A DNA stretch of 64,000 nucleotides from Chitinophagaceae bacterium UBA4411 (GCA_002400415.1 DGQP01000015.1:62001-126000); one strand, 5' to 3'; counted from the stretch's first letter, positions 26,271 through 35,733 are shown. Numbers and translations are program-made. The notes: a model not told the origin generated them from the sequence alone.

Positions 26271-26723
26271 TTACTCTTTTTTACTGATGACGGCGCAGCG
26301 GTTTAGAATAATATCAGCACCCAGCCCCATTTCATCCTTATTATAACCGGTACAAGCTCCTCTTACTGTAACAGACGATTGATTGATCAATCCCGATGCC
26401 TTATCCTGGTGTGTACTGTCTATGGCGCAGCGAACAGATGACATACTGGTATTATCCCCGATTACCACTGTGTAGCAGCCTTTATCATCTTTCTCCACTG
26501 CTTTTACCCGGCCGTTAATCTCCAGTATTTTGCCATTGTATTTTTCAGCGCTTGCGGCATCATTGCTTTCATATTCTTTAACGAGCTCAGCCGCTGCCAT
26601 CACAAAATCCGCTTTAGCGGATGCAAGATCTTTATTGGTACGGGTATATTCTTTATATCCATACCAGGCAGCAGCAACTGCGGCTGCTAAGAGAAAGAGT
26701 AATATTATTTTTTTCCGGTTCAG
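26271..26723 (-). CDS. Membrane-anchored OB-fold (tRNA_anti-like) protein, probable CTG start
   Basis: The frame contains an OB-fold of the tRNA_anti-like type (KYNGKILEINGRVKAVEKDD ... GACTGYNKDEMG). The first conventional start (GTG 26603) would give only 110 residues and begin inside a helix. Upstream, the same open frame encodes NRKKIILLFLLAAAVAAAWY, a basic N-terminus plus a membrane helix as family members usually have, but no ATG, GTG or TTG is available before the in-frame stop. The best-placed codon is CTG at 26723, giving 150 residues and a 24-base gap to the upstream AsmA-like gene. The start is inference. Its function is unknown; the OB domain would face the periplasm. Confidence 0.72.
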   Translation of the reverse strand: MNRKKIILLFLLAAAVAAAWYGYKEYTRTNKDLASAKADFVMAAAELVKEYESNDAASAEKYNGKILEINGRVKAVEKDDKGCYTVVIGDNTSMSSVRCAIDSTHQDKASGLINQSSVTVRGACTGYNKDEMGLGADIILNRCAVISKKE

Positions 26724-26747
26724 GCGATGCAGGTTATTTCACCTGTC

Positions 26748-29700
26748 TCAATCGTAATCAACAGGCGGAAGGTTGCGCTGCCGCACTTCTTTTTTATAAT
26801 GGCGGACCAGTTTGCGGTTCCCTTTCACGCCGGTGCCGGTACTGGCCCCGCTGATCACCATTTTAATAAGATAATTGAGGGATGAACGTTCCCGGTTGCG
26901 CAGGTAGAAAATTTTCCCGGTTCTTTTTGTGTTCTTATTTTTTATAAGGAAACTGTTAGCTGCAAAGTTCAGCAGGCCGGTAAGGAACTTTCTTTTCTTT
27001 TTATTTTTTGTTAATATGATTTCTGCTTTTAGGTTATGGTAAAACATCAGCATATCTCCATATGCATAATATTCGTTGCCATGTACCCGCATACTCATGG
27101 TATCAAGATAACCGGATTTTAACCGGGCGGAGACCAACGGCATCAGCACCGGGTTCAGTATGCGCATATCAGCCGGCTTCAACCGGACTGTCATCAGGAA
27201 GCCTGCCAGCGAATCTAAATAGGATTCTCTCAGTCTGAGTCGCACCCATACCGAATCAAATAAATAGCCATTGGCCTGTATGCGCAAACTGTCTTTTTCA
27301 GTCAGGTCATAATTCCGGAAGGGAAAGACCCGCAAGGTCATTCTTGTTACGGGAATTGTTCCGGCCTGGTCTGTCCTGGGGTTATGTTCGGTGTAAACAG
27401 CGTAAGCATTACTCAGCAATACACTGTCGACTGAAATCTTGAAGGGAATACTTTTTATCCGTGCTGTCATCAGCGGTTTGATAACGCCGGTTTTGAATGG
27501 TGGACGATTATCCCGGTAATCAGAAAAACGGACACTGTCAATTTGTATCGTACCGATATTTACAAGGGTATCACGGAGGTATTTATCGAGATCAAAGGAG
27601 CCCATACTGACAGCACCTGTTTTTGCCTGTACAAAATCGGTTTGGTACGGATGTTTTTTTACAAAAGCCTCCCGGTCATCGGCAGGAGAATAGTGAAATG
27701 AATCCAACGCGAAATACCGGGAGTTGTGGTCATAACCCGCATTGTACCACCTGAAAATATTATCACGGTTTGTATAGCTGCCGGTGATGTGATCCAGCCG
27801 GAACCGGGTGTTTTGCTCAATCAATTTCCTTACACCGGATAAAGAACCTGATTGAAGTACAAGATCTTTTAGTTGTACTGTTTCGATTACCAGAGATCCC
27901 GCTTTTTTACCCAGGCTGTCAACCCGGAAATTTTTTCCGTTCAGTAAAGAGATACCCGCCTGCCATTGAATGCCAGAATCAGTTTGCTGCCGGTAACTGA
28001 TATCATGCAGGCGGGCGGTTATTTCACCTTTCCCGGCATCAAAGAGTTTTCCTTTTTCATTTTCCAGGACAAAACTGTTGAATAATAATGATAGTTGCCG
28101 GGCATTAATAAATGATTTCCCGGTACTCACTTCATCAAGTAATAAATAGTTATTGCCTGTTTTTTTCCCATACCAGTTCAGTTTCACCTGGCCGGCTTCT
28201 GTTTGTTGTATAAAATGTATTTCCGGTTGTTCGATTGTCAGCTGATCAATGAATCCGACCGGGATCGCCGGGTCTTTAACTATGAGTGATTCATCTTTCT
28301 TATTCAGCCAGATGCTGATACCGGGTTGGGTGATCTTCATTTCCCGGGCATTGATCTCCCCGGCAATGGCCGATTGGATATCAGGAATAAATGAAAGCTG
28401 CGGAATCGACGCAAGGATGGTATCAGTACTGCTTTTCTTTTTGAAACTGATATTTTTCAGAAGAGCTTTCCTGTGATCAGCAATATCAAGGTACTGTATG
28501 CTTAATTGTGAATGCTGGTCAGCAGCCTGTACGTTATTTCCTTCCAGTTGCAGGCCGGCAATGATCGGCTTTTCACCGGGTTTTAAAAGAAATGCAATAG
28601 CGGATAAATGATTGATATAACCTGTTGCAGATTTGCCGTCCCCGGAATACTGAACCCTTGTATTCTTGCCATTAATATCCGTGAGGCTGATAAAGGAGGT
28701 GCTCCTGCTATTTCTTTTTTTATGAATAACAGACAGATTAATATCCGCTTTTTCCCAGTTAATACCGGCGATGGTCACATCTCCCGTAAGTTCATTAATA
28801 AAGATCTCATCCATACGGACACCACTTGCTTTTGCATTAATACTCTTTTCATCATTTTGCACGAGCACCCGGCCTGCGTTTAATTTACTGTTATTGCCTG
28901 TATAAATAATGCTGTCCATTTGCACGGACAAGTCATTAATCCGGAAGTTGCCCCGGCTGAAGTCAAGGTGGTTGACGGAACGGCGGATACCTGAAAGCTG
29001 GCTGGATCCCAGTAATGAACGGCTTTCCACAGCAAGTGTGGCATCTTTTAACTTCATATCAATGCCGCCGTTCAAGTGTACTTCGATAGCGCCATTCCGG
29101 ATGGAAAGGTCTTCCAGCATGAATACCTGGTTGATATCTGCGAGGGCTTCAAAGATATTTCTTTTTTGCTGCAGCCCGGTATTCTTATTTGGGTCTTCGG
29201 TGTAATGAATCACGGGGTCATAAAGTATTGCCTGCTGCGCTGTTAATTTCTGTTCAAACAGAAGGTCATCCCAGGACAACCCTGTGAGCTGGAAACGGGG
29301 AACTTTAAAGCTGTTGACGGGGTTGCCTTTTACCTGTTGCTGAAAGGAAAAATTATTAAGATAGATCTTGTCGTTATTGACAAGGATACTGTCAAACTGT
29401 AAAGCGTACAAACTATCTCTCAGGAAATTCTCATAGTTCCTGATTGCCATGCCAAATTTCTCCACCCGGAATGGCCGTGCCGCATCATTATCAATCGTAA
29501 GCCCCTGTATCTCGAAGTTGTTTTTATTGGAAGTAAAAGAACTTGGTTGGCCGTTCCGGATGGTATTAATGTCAAAACTGGCATTATTCACCACCACAAA
29601 ATTCAGTAATAAATCGCCTGTCAGCTGGCGGATGATCTCGTCCAGCTTTGGAGCTTTAGCTCCCTTGCTTTTTCGCTTGTCCAGGTCCACAACCAGTTTA

Positions 29701-30602
29701 AAGGTGGGATTGGTGCAATAGACGGAGTCTGCTTTGATTACTTCAGACCGGTACAGTGTATCAAAATTGATATTTGTCAACTGTAATGTATCAAAATAGA
29801 TACTGAAGCCGGTTGAGTTGTTTTCTGTTTTAATGGCGGCAATGGTGCAGCTGTCAAATTCCACGATCTGTTTTTCAATATTGATCCGGAATTTCCGGTA
29901 ACTCAGACGGTGTCTTCCATCCGGGAACAGGATATTCTGATCTCTTGATTTCAGCACAATATTATCACTGAAGAAAATTTTCTCTTTACCCGTTAACCGG
30001 CCGGTGTCAATTTTGAAATTATCAATGTGAAAATCGATTTTCCCGATTTTCACCGGCAACTGGTCAGGCTGCATTTTATTAACAAGGGTGAAAGTGGCAT
30101 TCTCAATCTCAAACTTTTTCACTTCCAGCACTTTCATCGCATCCTGGATAGATTTGTAGATCCGCCCCATCTCCTGGGGGATAGAAGATTTTTCTCCCCG
30201 GGTGCTGTCTTTAGACGCCCGGAGCCGGGTGACAAGGATATCCGGGCTGTCAAGTGATAGTTTATTGATCAGCACTTTCTTTTCAAAGATCAGCGGGAAA
30301 ATACCCTTTACATTTAGCTTGATATTTCTTACTGCAAAGCGATAAGTAGTGCCGGCCGTAACAGAATCGGTAGTATAGAAAACAGCGTCTTCCAATTCCA
30401 TTTTTTTACTGAACCAGTTGAATTTGAAATTGCTGACTTCCAGCTTAATATTCCCATTTGATTTTGATTCTACCAGGTCCTGGATGATCTCTTCCGCATG
30501 GTTGACAATCCAGAAATGAAAAGCTGTCAGCAGCAGGAGTAGGCTGCCAACAATTATACCTGCGATTTTCAGAATTTTCCTGGTAAGCGGTTTTGCCGTC
30601 AA
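26748..30602 (-). CDS. Large AsmA-like envelope protein
   Basis: This 1284-residue protein has an N-terminal membrane anchor (about residues 10-30, IAGIIVGSLLLLLTAFHFWI) followed by a very long beta-rich periplasmic region. The N-terminal pattern (VESKSNGNIKLEVSNFKFNW ... DILVTRL) and the repeated short strands fit the AsmA/TamB/DUF748-type proteins, which are linked to phospholipid transfer and outer-membrane biogenesis. The C-terminal part has a basic stretch (KNKKKRKFLTGLLNFAANSF, RTGKIFYLRNRERSSLNYLI) seen at the end of related Bacteroidota proteins. It is the first gene of a five-gene operon. A near-match -7 box (TACATTTA) lies about 20-35 bases upstream. The molecular function is inferred from the family only. 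Confidence 0.8.
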   Translation of the reverse strand: MTAKPLTRKILKIAGIIVGSLLLLLTAFHFWIVNHAEEIIQDLVESKSNGNIKLEVSNFKFNWFSKKMELEDAVFYTTDSVTAGTTYRFAVRNIKLNVKGIFPLIFEKKVLINKLSLDSPDILVTRLRASKDSTRGEKSSIPQEMGRIYKSIQDAMKVLEVKKFEIENATFTLVNKMQPDQLPVKIGKIDFHIDNFKIDTGRLTGKEKIFFSDNIVLKSRDQNILFPDGRHRLSYRKFRINIEKQIVEFDSCTIAAIKTENNSTGFSIYFDTLQLTNINFDTLYRSEVIKADSVYCTNPTFKLVVDLDKRKSKGAKAPKLDEIIRQLTGDLLLNFVVVNNASFDINTIRNGQPSSFTSNKNNFEIQGLTIDNDAARPFRVEKFGMAIRNYENFLRDSLYALQFDSILVNNDKIYLNNFSFQQQVKGNPVNSFKVPRFQLTGLSWDDLLFEQKLTAQQAILYDPVIHYTEDPNKNTGLQQKRNIFEALADINQVFMLEDLSIRNGAIEVHLNGGIDMKLKDATLAVESRSLLGSSQLSGIRRSVNHLDFSRGNFRINDLSVQMDSIIYTGNNSKLNAGRVLVQNDEKSINAKASGVRMDEIFINELTGDVTIAGINWEKADINLSVIHKKRNSRSTSFISLTDINGKNTRVQYSGDGKSATGYINHLSAIAFLLKPGEKPIIAGLQLEGNNVQAADQHSQLSIQYLDIADHRKALLKNISFKKKSSTDTILASIPQLSFIPDIQSAIAGEINAREMKITQPGISIWLNKKDESLIVKDPAIPVGFIDQLTIEQPEIHFIQQTEAGQVKLNWYGKKTGNNYLLLDEVSTGKSFINARQLSLLFNSFVLENEKGKLFDAGKGEITARLHDISYRQQTDSGIQWQAGISLLNGKNFRVDSLGKKAGSLVIETVQLKDLVLQSGSLSGVRKLIEQNTRFRLDHITGSYTNRDNIFRWYNAGYDHNSRYFALDSFHYSPADDREAFVKKHPYQTDFVQAKTGAVSMGSFDLDKYLRDTLVNIGTIQIDSVRFSDYRDNRPPFKTGVIKPLMTARIKSIPFKISVDSVLLSNAYAVYTEHNPRTDQAGTIPVTRMTLRVFPFRNYDLTEKDSLRIQANGYLFDSVWVRLRLRESYLDSLAGFLMTVRLKPADMRILNPVLMPLVSARLKSGYLDTMSMRVHGNEYYAYGDMLMFYHNLKAEIILTKNKKKRKFLTGLLNFAANSFLIKNKNTKRTGKIFYLRNRERSSLNYLIKMVISGASTGTGVKGNRKLVRHYKKEVRQRNLPPVDYD

Positions 30603-30652
30603 GGTGCGGAAAGATTAAGACATAAATGTACTGAAAACCAGTGTCCCATAAA

Positions 30653-30685
30653 CAAAAACCCCGCTTCTGACAGCAGAAACGGGGT
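30653..30685 (-). terminator. Terminator after metG
   Basis: ACCCCG (30658-30663) pairs with CGGGGT (30680-30685) and TTCTG with CAGAA inside it, with one mismatch between. On the - strand five T follow (complement of 30653-30657). It lies 22 bases past the metG stop. Confidence 0.85.
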
Positions 30686-30706
30686 TATCCTGCCTGTTTT
30701 TACCGG

Positions 30707-32815
30707 TTAACTGACATTTGAGCCGGTAGCAATCGGGTTTTCCGGGTTGATGAAATGAAGTTTCCCGGATTTATCTTCTGCCATTAATATCATACCATTA
30801 CTTTCAATGCCTCTCATTTTTCGCGGAGCCAGGTTGGTTACCACGGTGACCTGTTTACCAACAATTTCTTCCGGTTTGAAATGCAGTGCAATACCACTGA
30901 CGATCGTCCTTGTCTCAAATCCAAGATCAACGGACAACTTTAAAAGTTTATCCGCCTTCTCTACTTTTTCTGCGGTAACTATTGTTCCTACTTTCAGGTC
31001 TATCTTGGCAAAATCATCAAACTGGATCTCCGGTTTACTACTTGTTTCTTGTTTTACGGCATCTTCTTTTGGAGTTTCCATTTTTACCAAACCATTTTTT
31101 AGTTTTTCAATTTGTTCTGTGATCTCCGTATCCTCAATTTTTCGGAACAATAACTGCGGTTCCCTTAAACTATATCCTACACTCAGCAGTTTTATTTTCC
31201 CGGCATTTTCCCAATCCAGCATCTTGTCCACCACCTTCATCATTTGGATCATCGTTTTAGCCGTATTGGGCAGGAAGGGGTTGATGAGAATGGCAAGGTT
31301 CGCCGTTAACTGGAGGCAAAGGTGCATTGTATTATCAATGCTTTTTTGTACTTCCGGATTTTCTGCCAGTTGTTTGGCCACAATCCAGGGCTCTTTCTTT
31401 TGCATGTATTGATTGCCTTTGCGGGAGAGGTCAATCACTTCAAATAATGCTTCTCTGAATTTATACTCTTCCAGTAATCCTTCAATTTTAATTTTTGCAT
31501 TTTTGATCTCTTCCATCAGCGACCGGTCATTCTCGTCCGGCATATCTTCATGCAGTTTTGGCACTTTACCCCCGCAGAGCTTATGCATCAATACCCAGGT
31601 CCGGTTCACAAAGTTGCCAAAGATGGAAACAAGCTCACTGTTCACTGCATCCTGGAAACCTTTCCACATAAATTCACTGTCCTTGGTTTCCGGTGCAATC
31701 TGTGTTAAATAATACCGCAGCATATCCACGGTCTGTCCGCCTCCGTTCTCCTTCTTCACAAAATCATTGATATAATCCCGCATATCCAGCTTCCAGTTGC
31801 GGCTGGTACTCATTTTATCACCTTCCAGGTTCAGGAATTCATTGGCAGGAACATTGGCCGGCAAAATATTACCATGCAGTTTCAGCATCACCGGGAAGAT
31901 GATACAATGGAAAACAATATTGTCCTTACCTATGAAATGGACCAGCCTGGTATCCTTGTCATACCAGTAAGGTTCCCATGCTTTATTATTATTAAGAGCC
32001 CATTGTTTGGTAGCGCTGATATAACCGATCGGTGCATCAAACCATACATACAACACTTTTCCTTCCGCATCTTTCAGGGGTACTTTTATACCCCATTCAA
32101 GATCTCTTGTTACGGCTCTTGATTGCAAACCGCCTTCAATCCAGCTTTTGCACTGACCAACTACGGTTGCTCTCCAGTCATCTTTATGTTGTTCTAAGAT
32201 CCATTCTCTTAAAAATTGTTCGTGTTTACCCAATGGCAGGTACCAGTGTGATGTTTTTCTTTTGACAGGCGCCTTACCACTTAAAGTGCTCACCGGGTTG
32301 ATCAGTTCGTCAGGGCTCAGCGTCCGGCCACAATTCTCACACTGGTCGCCAAAAGCCCGGTCGCTTCCGCAATTCGGGCAGGTACCTTTGATATAGCGGT
32401 CTGCCAGGAAAGTCTTGGCTTCTTCATCATAATATTGTTCAGTCTCTTTTACTTCCAGCTCGCCCCGCTCATTCAGGTAGGTAAAGAATTCCTGTGCAGT
32501 TTCATGATGAAGAGGTTCACTGGTGCGGTGATAAATATCAAAGCTTATCGACAGGTCTTCAAAATCCTGCTTCATTGCTTCGTGGTATTTATCAATAATG
32601 GCTTTTGGGGTGGTTCCTTCTTTCGTGGCCTGGATGGGAATAGCAGTACCATGCTCATCACTCCCGCACACAAATACCACATCTCTTTTCTGTGCCCGCA
32701 GGTAACGGACATATACATCGGCAGGAATATAAGCGCCTGCCAGGTGACCCACATGTTTCAAGCCATTGGCATAAGGCAGGGCAGAGGTAATTAAATATCG
32801 TTTCGGTGTAGTCAT
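30707..32815 (-). CDS. metG: Methionyl-tRNA synthetase with C-terminal tRNA-binding domain
   Basis: MetG charges tRNA-Met with methionine. The 702-residue protein has the class I signature HVGH at 21-24, a zinc-binding insertion with four cysteines (CPNCGSDRAFGDQCENCGRT, about 139-158), the KMSTS loop at 334-338 and an anticodon-binding helical domain. A lysine-rich linker then leads to a C-terminal Trbp111-like domain (about 595-702, FAKIDLKVGTIVTAEKVEKA ... APRKMRGIESNGM) that increases tRNA affinity and dimerises. The order and length are those of the long MetG type. A good promoter and a structured leader lie upstream; a terminator follows. Confidence 0.97.
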   Translation of the reverse strand: MTTPKRYLITSALPYANGLKHVGHLAGAYIPADVYVRYLRAQKRDVVFVCGSDEHGTAIPIQATKEGTTPKAIIDKYHEAMKQDFEDLSISFDIYHRTSEPLHHETAQEFFTYLNERGELEVKETEQYYDEEAKTFLADRYIKGTCPNCGSDRAFGDQCENCGRTLSPDELINPVSTLSGKAPVKRKTSHWYLPLGKHEQFLREWILEQHKDDWRATVVGQCKSWIEGGLQSRAVTRDLEWGIKVPLKDAEGKVLYVWFDAPIGYISATKQWALNNNKAWEPYWYDKDTRLVHFIGKDNIVFHCIIFPVMLKLHGNILPANVPANEFLNLEGDKMSTSRNWKLDMRDYINDFVKKENGGGQTVDMLRYYLTQIAPETKDSEFMWKGFQDAVNSELVSIFGNFVNRTWVLMHKLCGGKVPKLHEDMPDENDRSLMEEIKNAKIKIEGLLEEYKFREALFEVIDLSRKGNQYMQKKEPWIVAKQLAENPEVQKSIDNTMHLCLQLTANLAILINPFLPNTAKTMIQMMKVVDKMLDWENAGKIKLLSVGYSLREPQLLFRKIEDTEITEQIEKLKNGLVKMETPKEDAVKQETSSKPEIQFDDFAKIDLKVGTIVTAEKVEKADKLLKLSVDLGFETRTIVSGIALHFKPEEIVGKQVTVVTNLAPRKMRGIESNGMILMAEDKSGKLHFINPENPIATGSNVS

Positions 32816-32854
32816 ATAATTATTTTGTCGGCTGAATTGCTACTGTCATTTCCT

Positions 32855-32891
32855 GTGAAGCCGGTGCCGGGCGAAGCCGAAGCAGGCTCAC
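32855..32891 (-). promoter_or_regulatory. GC-rich inverted repeat in the metG leader
   Basis: Read on the - strand, GTGA-GCC at the 5' edge pairs with GGC-T-TCAC at the 3' edge, and GC-TTCG-GC can form inside. The element sits between the predicted metG promoter and start codon, so it would be part of a ~100-base leader. It could be a regulatory hairpin or a dispersed repeat; no known riboswitch is recognised. Confidence 0.4.
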
Positions 32892-32925
32892 TTATACGCC
32901 CGGTAATTCTGTTCAGCAGGGATTG

Positions 32926-32957
32926 CAAAAGTACCATAAACGGTTCCATTACCCAAA
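32926..32957 (-). promoter_or_regulatory. metG promoter (TTTG-N20-TACTTTTG)
   Basis: On the - strand TTTG (complement of 32954-32957) is followed after 20 bases by TACTTTTG (complement of 32926-32933). This matches the Bacteroidota consensus of a TTTG/TTG element near -33 and TAnnTTTG near -7. Transcription would start near 32919, leaving a leader of about 100 bases before metG. Confidence 0.75.
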
Positions 32958-32998
32958 CCTGCAGAGGAATGCAATCACCCCGGTAGCGGAGTTGAGAA

Positions 32999-34066
32999 TT
33001 ATTTCATCAGTACTTTCTTTTTCAGGTATGCCCTTACCGGCTCATCGTATAGTTTCAATGCGGCATAAGCCAGCACCAGGAACAATACAAATAAGCCTGC
33101 TGCAACGGGAATAATTTCAGTTTGCGCGGGTTTCTTTACATATATCCAGGCAGTGTACACATAGATAAAGGGATAATGCAGGATGTAGATAGGATAGGAG
33201 ATATCGCCGCAGAATTTGCAGATATTCTCCCAGGTGCCGCTCACTTTCCCACCTGCACCGGCAGCCACGATTAACGGGAATATAACAATGATTACAAAAG
33301 CTTCGTACCAGCCGTTCCGGGTAAATGTTGGCAGGGCAAATAGAACGATCAATGCAAGTGAGCAAAAAAGGAACGCCAGCGGCAGCCGGATGCGTTTACC
33401 CAAACGGAACAATAACAAACCTGCAGAGAATGGGAACATCATGCGTATAGAAGCAATCCAAAATGTATCATACGACCAGCCGGTGCCCACATCGCCCCGC
33501 TGGACAGCAACAGCGGTTAACGCAATACCGCTGATGATGACCACCATCCATAATACTGTATTGCTGATTTTGCGGCCAATGAAAGCGTATAAAATATTGG
33601 CAATATATTCCTGCAGTAACGACCAGCTTGGACCATTCAGCGGATGTGTTTCATTCCAGCCGCGTACATCGGGAGCTGGCAACACCAGCATGCTTAAAAG
33701 AATTGCCACAACCAGTTTTATGATGCCGGCTGTGCCGGAGTCTCTCTGGACAAACGGATCAACCAGCAAGCCAACCACACCAATTACAACACCAAGAACC
33801 AGCAACGGGTGCAGCCGTACCAGGCGGATTTTTAAGAACTGCACGGTAGTCATCTTATCCCAGCGGTCGTCATAAGCATAAGCTACCACAAAACCCGACA
33901 GCAGAAAGAAAAAATCAACAGCGAGGTAGCCATGATGCAAAGGCAAATCCCTGGGTGCCGGGAAAACAGCTTCGAATAGATGAAAGAGTACAACCAGCAT
34001 GGCCGCTACGCCTCTCAATCCGTCAAGAATGGGATAATGAGGCTTGCCTGTAAGCGTTTTTTGCAT
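32999..34066 (-). CDS. Acyltransferase family 3 membrane protein
   Basis: This 355-residue membrane protein of the Acyltransferase 3 family (OatA/NodX/WecH-like) has about ten transmembrane helices. Family marks are the N-terminal LDGLRGVAAMLVVLFHL with the conserved histidine, YLAVDFFFLLSGFV and RLVRLHPL. Such proteins O-acylate sugars of surface polysaccharides, peptidoglycan or antibiotics, using acyl donors on the cytoplasmic side. There is no SGNH domain fused to it. No glycan gene cluster lies beside it, so the substrate cannot be inferred. It is transcribed towards the metG promoter with no visible terminator. Confidence 0.93.
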   Translation of the reverse strand: MQKTLTGKPHYPILDGLRGVAAMLVVLFHLFEAVFPAPRDLPLHHGYLAVDFFFLLSGFVVAYAYDDRWDKMTTVQFLKIRLVRLHPLLVLGVVIGVVGLLVDPFVQRDSGTAGIIKLVVAILLSMLVLPAPDVRGWNETHPLNGPSWSLLQEYIANILYAFIGRKISNTVLWMVVIISGIALTAVAVQRGDVGTGWSYDTFWIASIRMMFPFSAGLLLFRLGKRIRLPLAFLFCSLALIVLFALPTFTRNGWYEAFVIIVIFPLIVAAGAGGKVSGTWENICKFCGDISYPIYILHYPFIYVYTAWIYVKKPAQTEIIPVAAGLFVLFLVLAYAALKLYDEPVRAYLKKKVLMK

Positions 34067-34104
34067 GTGATATTGGATATGTAAATATTAAATTAAAGGA
34101 AGGA

Positions 34105-35733
34105 TTATTTCCTGCGCTTTTGTGCAAACATCCATGTTAAATAATCCGGTTCAGCAAAAGCATTGTCCCAGCTGTTATGGTTCACACCGGGGTATTCGGA
34201 ATATTTTACTTCTGCTTTGATAGTTTTCAGTTTGTCCACCATCTCTCTTGAAAGAGTTACATTCACCACAGCATCTGCAGCTCCATGAAATATCCAGAAA
34301 GCAGTTTTCTTTATTCTCTTATCGTAGTTTTTAACATCACCACCACCGCAAATAGGTAAGGCAGCAGCATATAAATTGGGATAACGGTAAACAGATTCAA
34401 AAGTGCCCATACCTCCCATAGACAAACCGGTTATATACACCCGGGAAACATCCACAGCTTCTTCGGTTATTACCTTTTTTACCAGTTCATTGGCGGCCAG
34501 CAAAGGCCAGTTGCCTTCACCACTGTAATCCAGCTCAAACTTTACAGGCTGTACTGTTCTGTCAATTTTTGAGGAGGCCCAGAAACTTTCTTCAGGACAT
34601 TGCGGGAATATGATAATAGCCGGGAAATTTTTCCGGTTCTCTTCCTTCAGAAAGAGCCTGGCGCCATGCGTAAGTTGTTTTTCATTGTCCTTGCCCCTTT
34701 CACCGGCTCCGTGCAGGAACAATAGTAGAGGATATTTTTTTGTCTTATCATAATTCTCCGGATAGAGAATGCGGTAGGGCAGTGTTTTGCCTTCAGCAAA
34801 TACAAATTCTTTTTTCTGGTACAATGCGTAAGCCGGGTTGAATGCAGGTTTCTTTAATAATCCCTGCATATTCAGCCAATCCCCGAAGCGTTCTATCCAT
34901 TGGTCAGAAGGAAGGTTCTGCGACCTCATGCCAAACCCATGCCCACCTTTTGAATACAGGTGCAGTTCTGCTTCTTTTTTAGAAGACAGCCATTTTGTAT
35001 ACAGATCAACACTGTGCGGAGCCAAACCCAGTTGGTCATCACTGGCTGCAACAATAAACAGGGGTGGTGCGTCAACCGGTATATTTCCCTGCATTTCTTT
35101 GGGAAAATATGGATAAACAGGAACTGTAAAATCGGGTTTGTTTTCTTTTGAATAACCGAAGGCGGCAGAAGCTGCTACAGTACCACCTGCTGAGAAACCC
35201 ATAATGCCGATGCGGTCAGTTGAAAGATTATATTCTGCAGCATGTTTCCTTACATAAGCAATAGCAGCTCTTCCATCGGCAATGGAAAGTGGTATTACCT
35301 GTCCGGTTTGTTCATTAAATTCTTTCTTCCCCATTTTGCCGGCTACTTCCGCGACAGGATCATTGGTCAGGCAATGGACCAGCCGGTATTTTAAAACAAA
35401 ACAGGTAACACCTTTTTGTACCAGCCATTTGGCTACATCAAATCCTTCGCTGTTGATGGATAATGCATAGAAAGCGCCACCGGGACAAATAACAACAGCC
35501 GTTCCATTGGCTTTACCAGCTTCGGGTTGAAATACGGTCAGCGTGGGTTTGCTGACATTATAGACCACTTTAGTCTGCCAGTTATTATTATCATTCTCCG
35601 CTTCATTCCAGGTCCAGTTTTCTGAACCTGGTGCCGGGCCATCATACAGGGAAATTACTTTCTGCTGCGCATTCAGGGACGAAAAAGACAATAAAAAAAG
35701 AGATAGCAGTCCGTATATTTTTTTCATATTCAA
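34105..35733 (-). CDS. Exported esterase with two alpha/beta-hydrolase domains
   Basis: This 542-residue protein has a signal peptide (MNMKKIYGLLSLFLLSFSSLNAQ) and two separate alpha/beta-hydrolase domains. The first (about 30-290) resembles Aes/BD-FAE-type esterases: PGGAFYALSI for the oxyanion hole and nucleophile Ser181 in GFSAGG, with GGHGFGM for the histidine. The second (about 300-540) resembles PHB-depolymerase/feruloyl-esterase-like proteins, with LLFLHGAGERGKDN and nucleophile Ser438 in GLSMGGMG. Both active sites look complete. Such pairs may remove acyl groups from plant or microbial polysaccharides, which is inference. No carbohydrate locus is next to it. A divergent LD-carboxypeptidase gene starts 57 bases away. 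Confidence 0.9.
   Translation of the reverse strand: MNMKKIYGLLSLFLLSFSSLNAQQKVISLYDGPAPGSENWTWNEAENDNNNWQTKVVYNVSKPTLTVFQPEAGKANGTAVVICPGGAFYALSINSEGFDVAKWLVQKGVTCFVLKYRLVHCLTNDPVAEVAGKMGKKEFNEQTGQVIPLSIADGRAAIAYVRKHAAEYNLSTDRIGIMGFSAGGTVAASAAFGYSKENKPDFTVPVYPYFPKEMQGNIPVDAPPLFIVAASDDQLGLAPHSVDLYTKWLSSKKEAELHLYSKGGHGFGMRSQNLPSDQWIERFGDWLNMQGLLKKPAFNPAYALYQKKEFVFAEGKTLPYRILYPENYDKTKKYPLLLFLHGAGERGKDNEKQLTHGARLFLKEENRKNFPAIIIFPQCPEESFWASSKIDRTVQPVKFELDYSGEGNWPLLAANELVKKVITEEAVDVSRVYITGLSMGGMGTFESVYRYPNLYAAALPICGGGDVKNYDKRIKKTAFWIFHGAADAVVNVTLSREMVDKLKTIKAEVKYSEYPGVNHNSWDNAFAEPDYLTWMFAQKRRK

Noticed and set aside
32816..32925. T-box leader before metG
   Set aside because: No T-box sequence or antiterminator/terminator pair is present, and the group is not known to use T-boxes.
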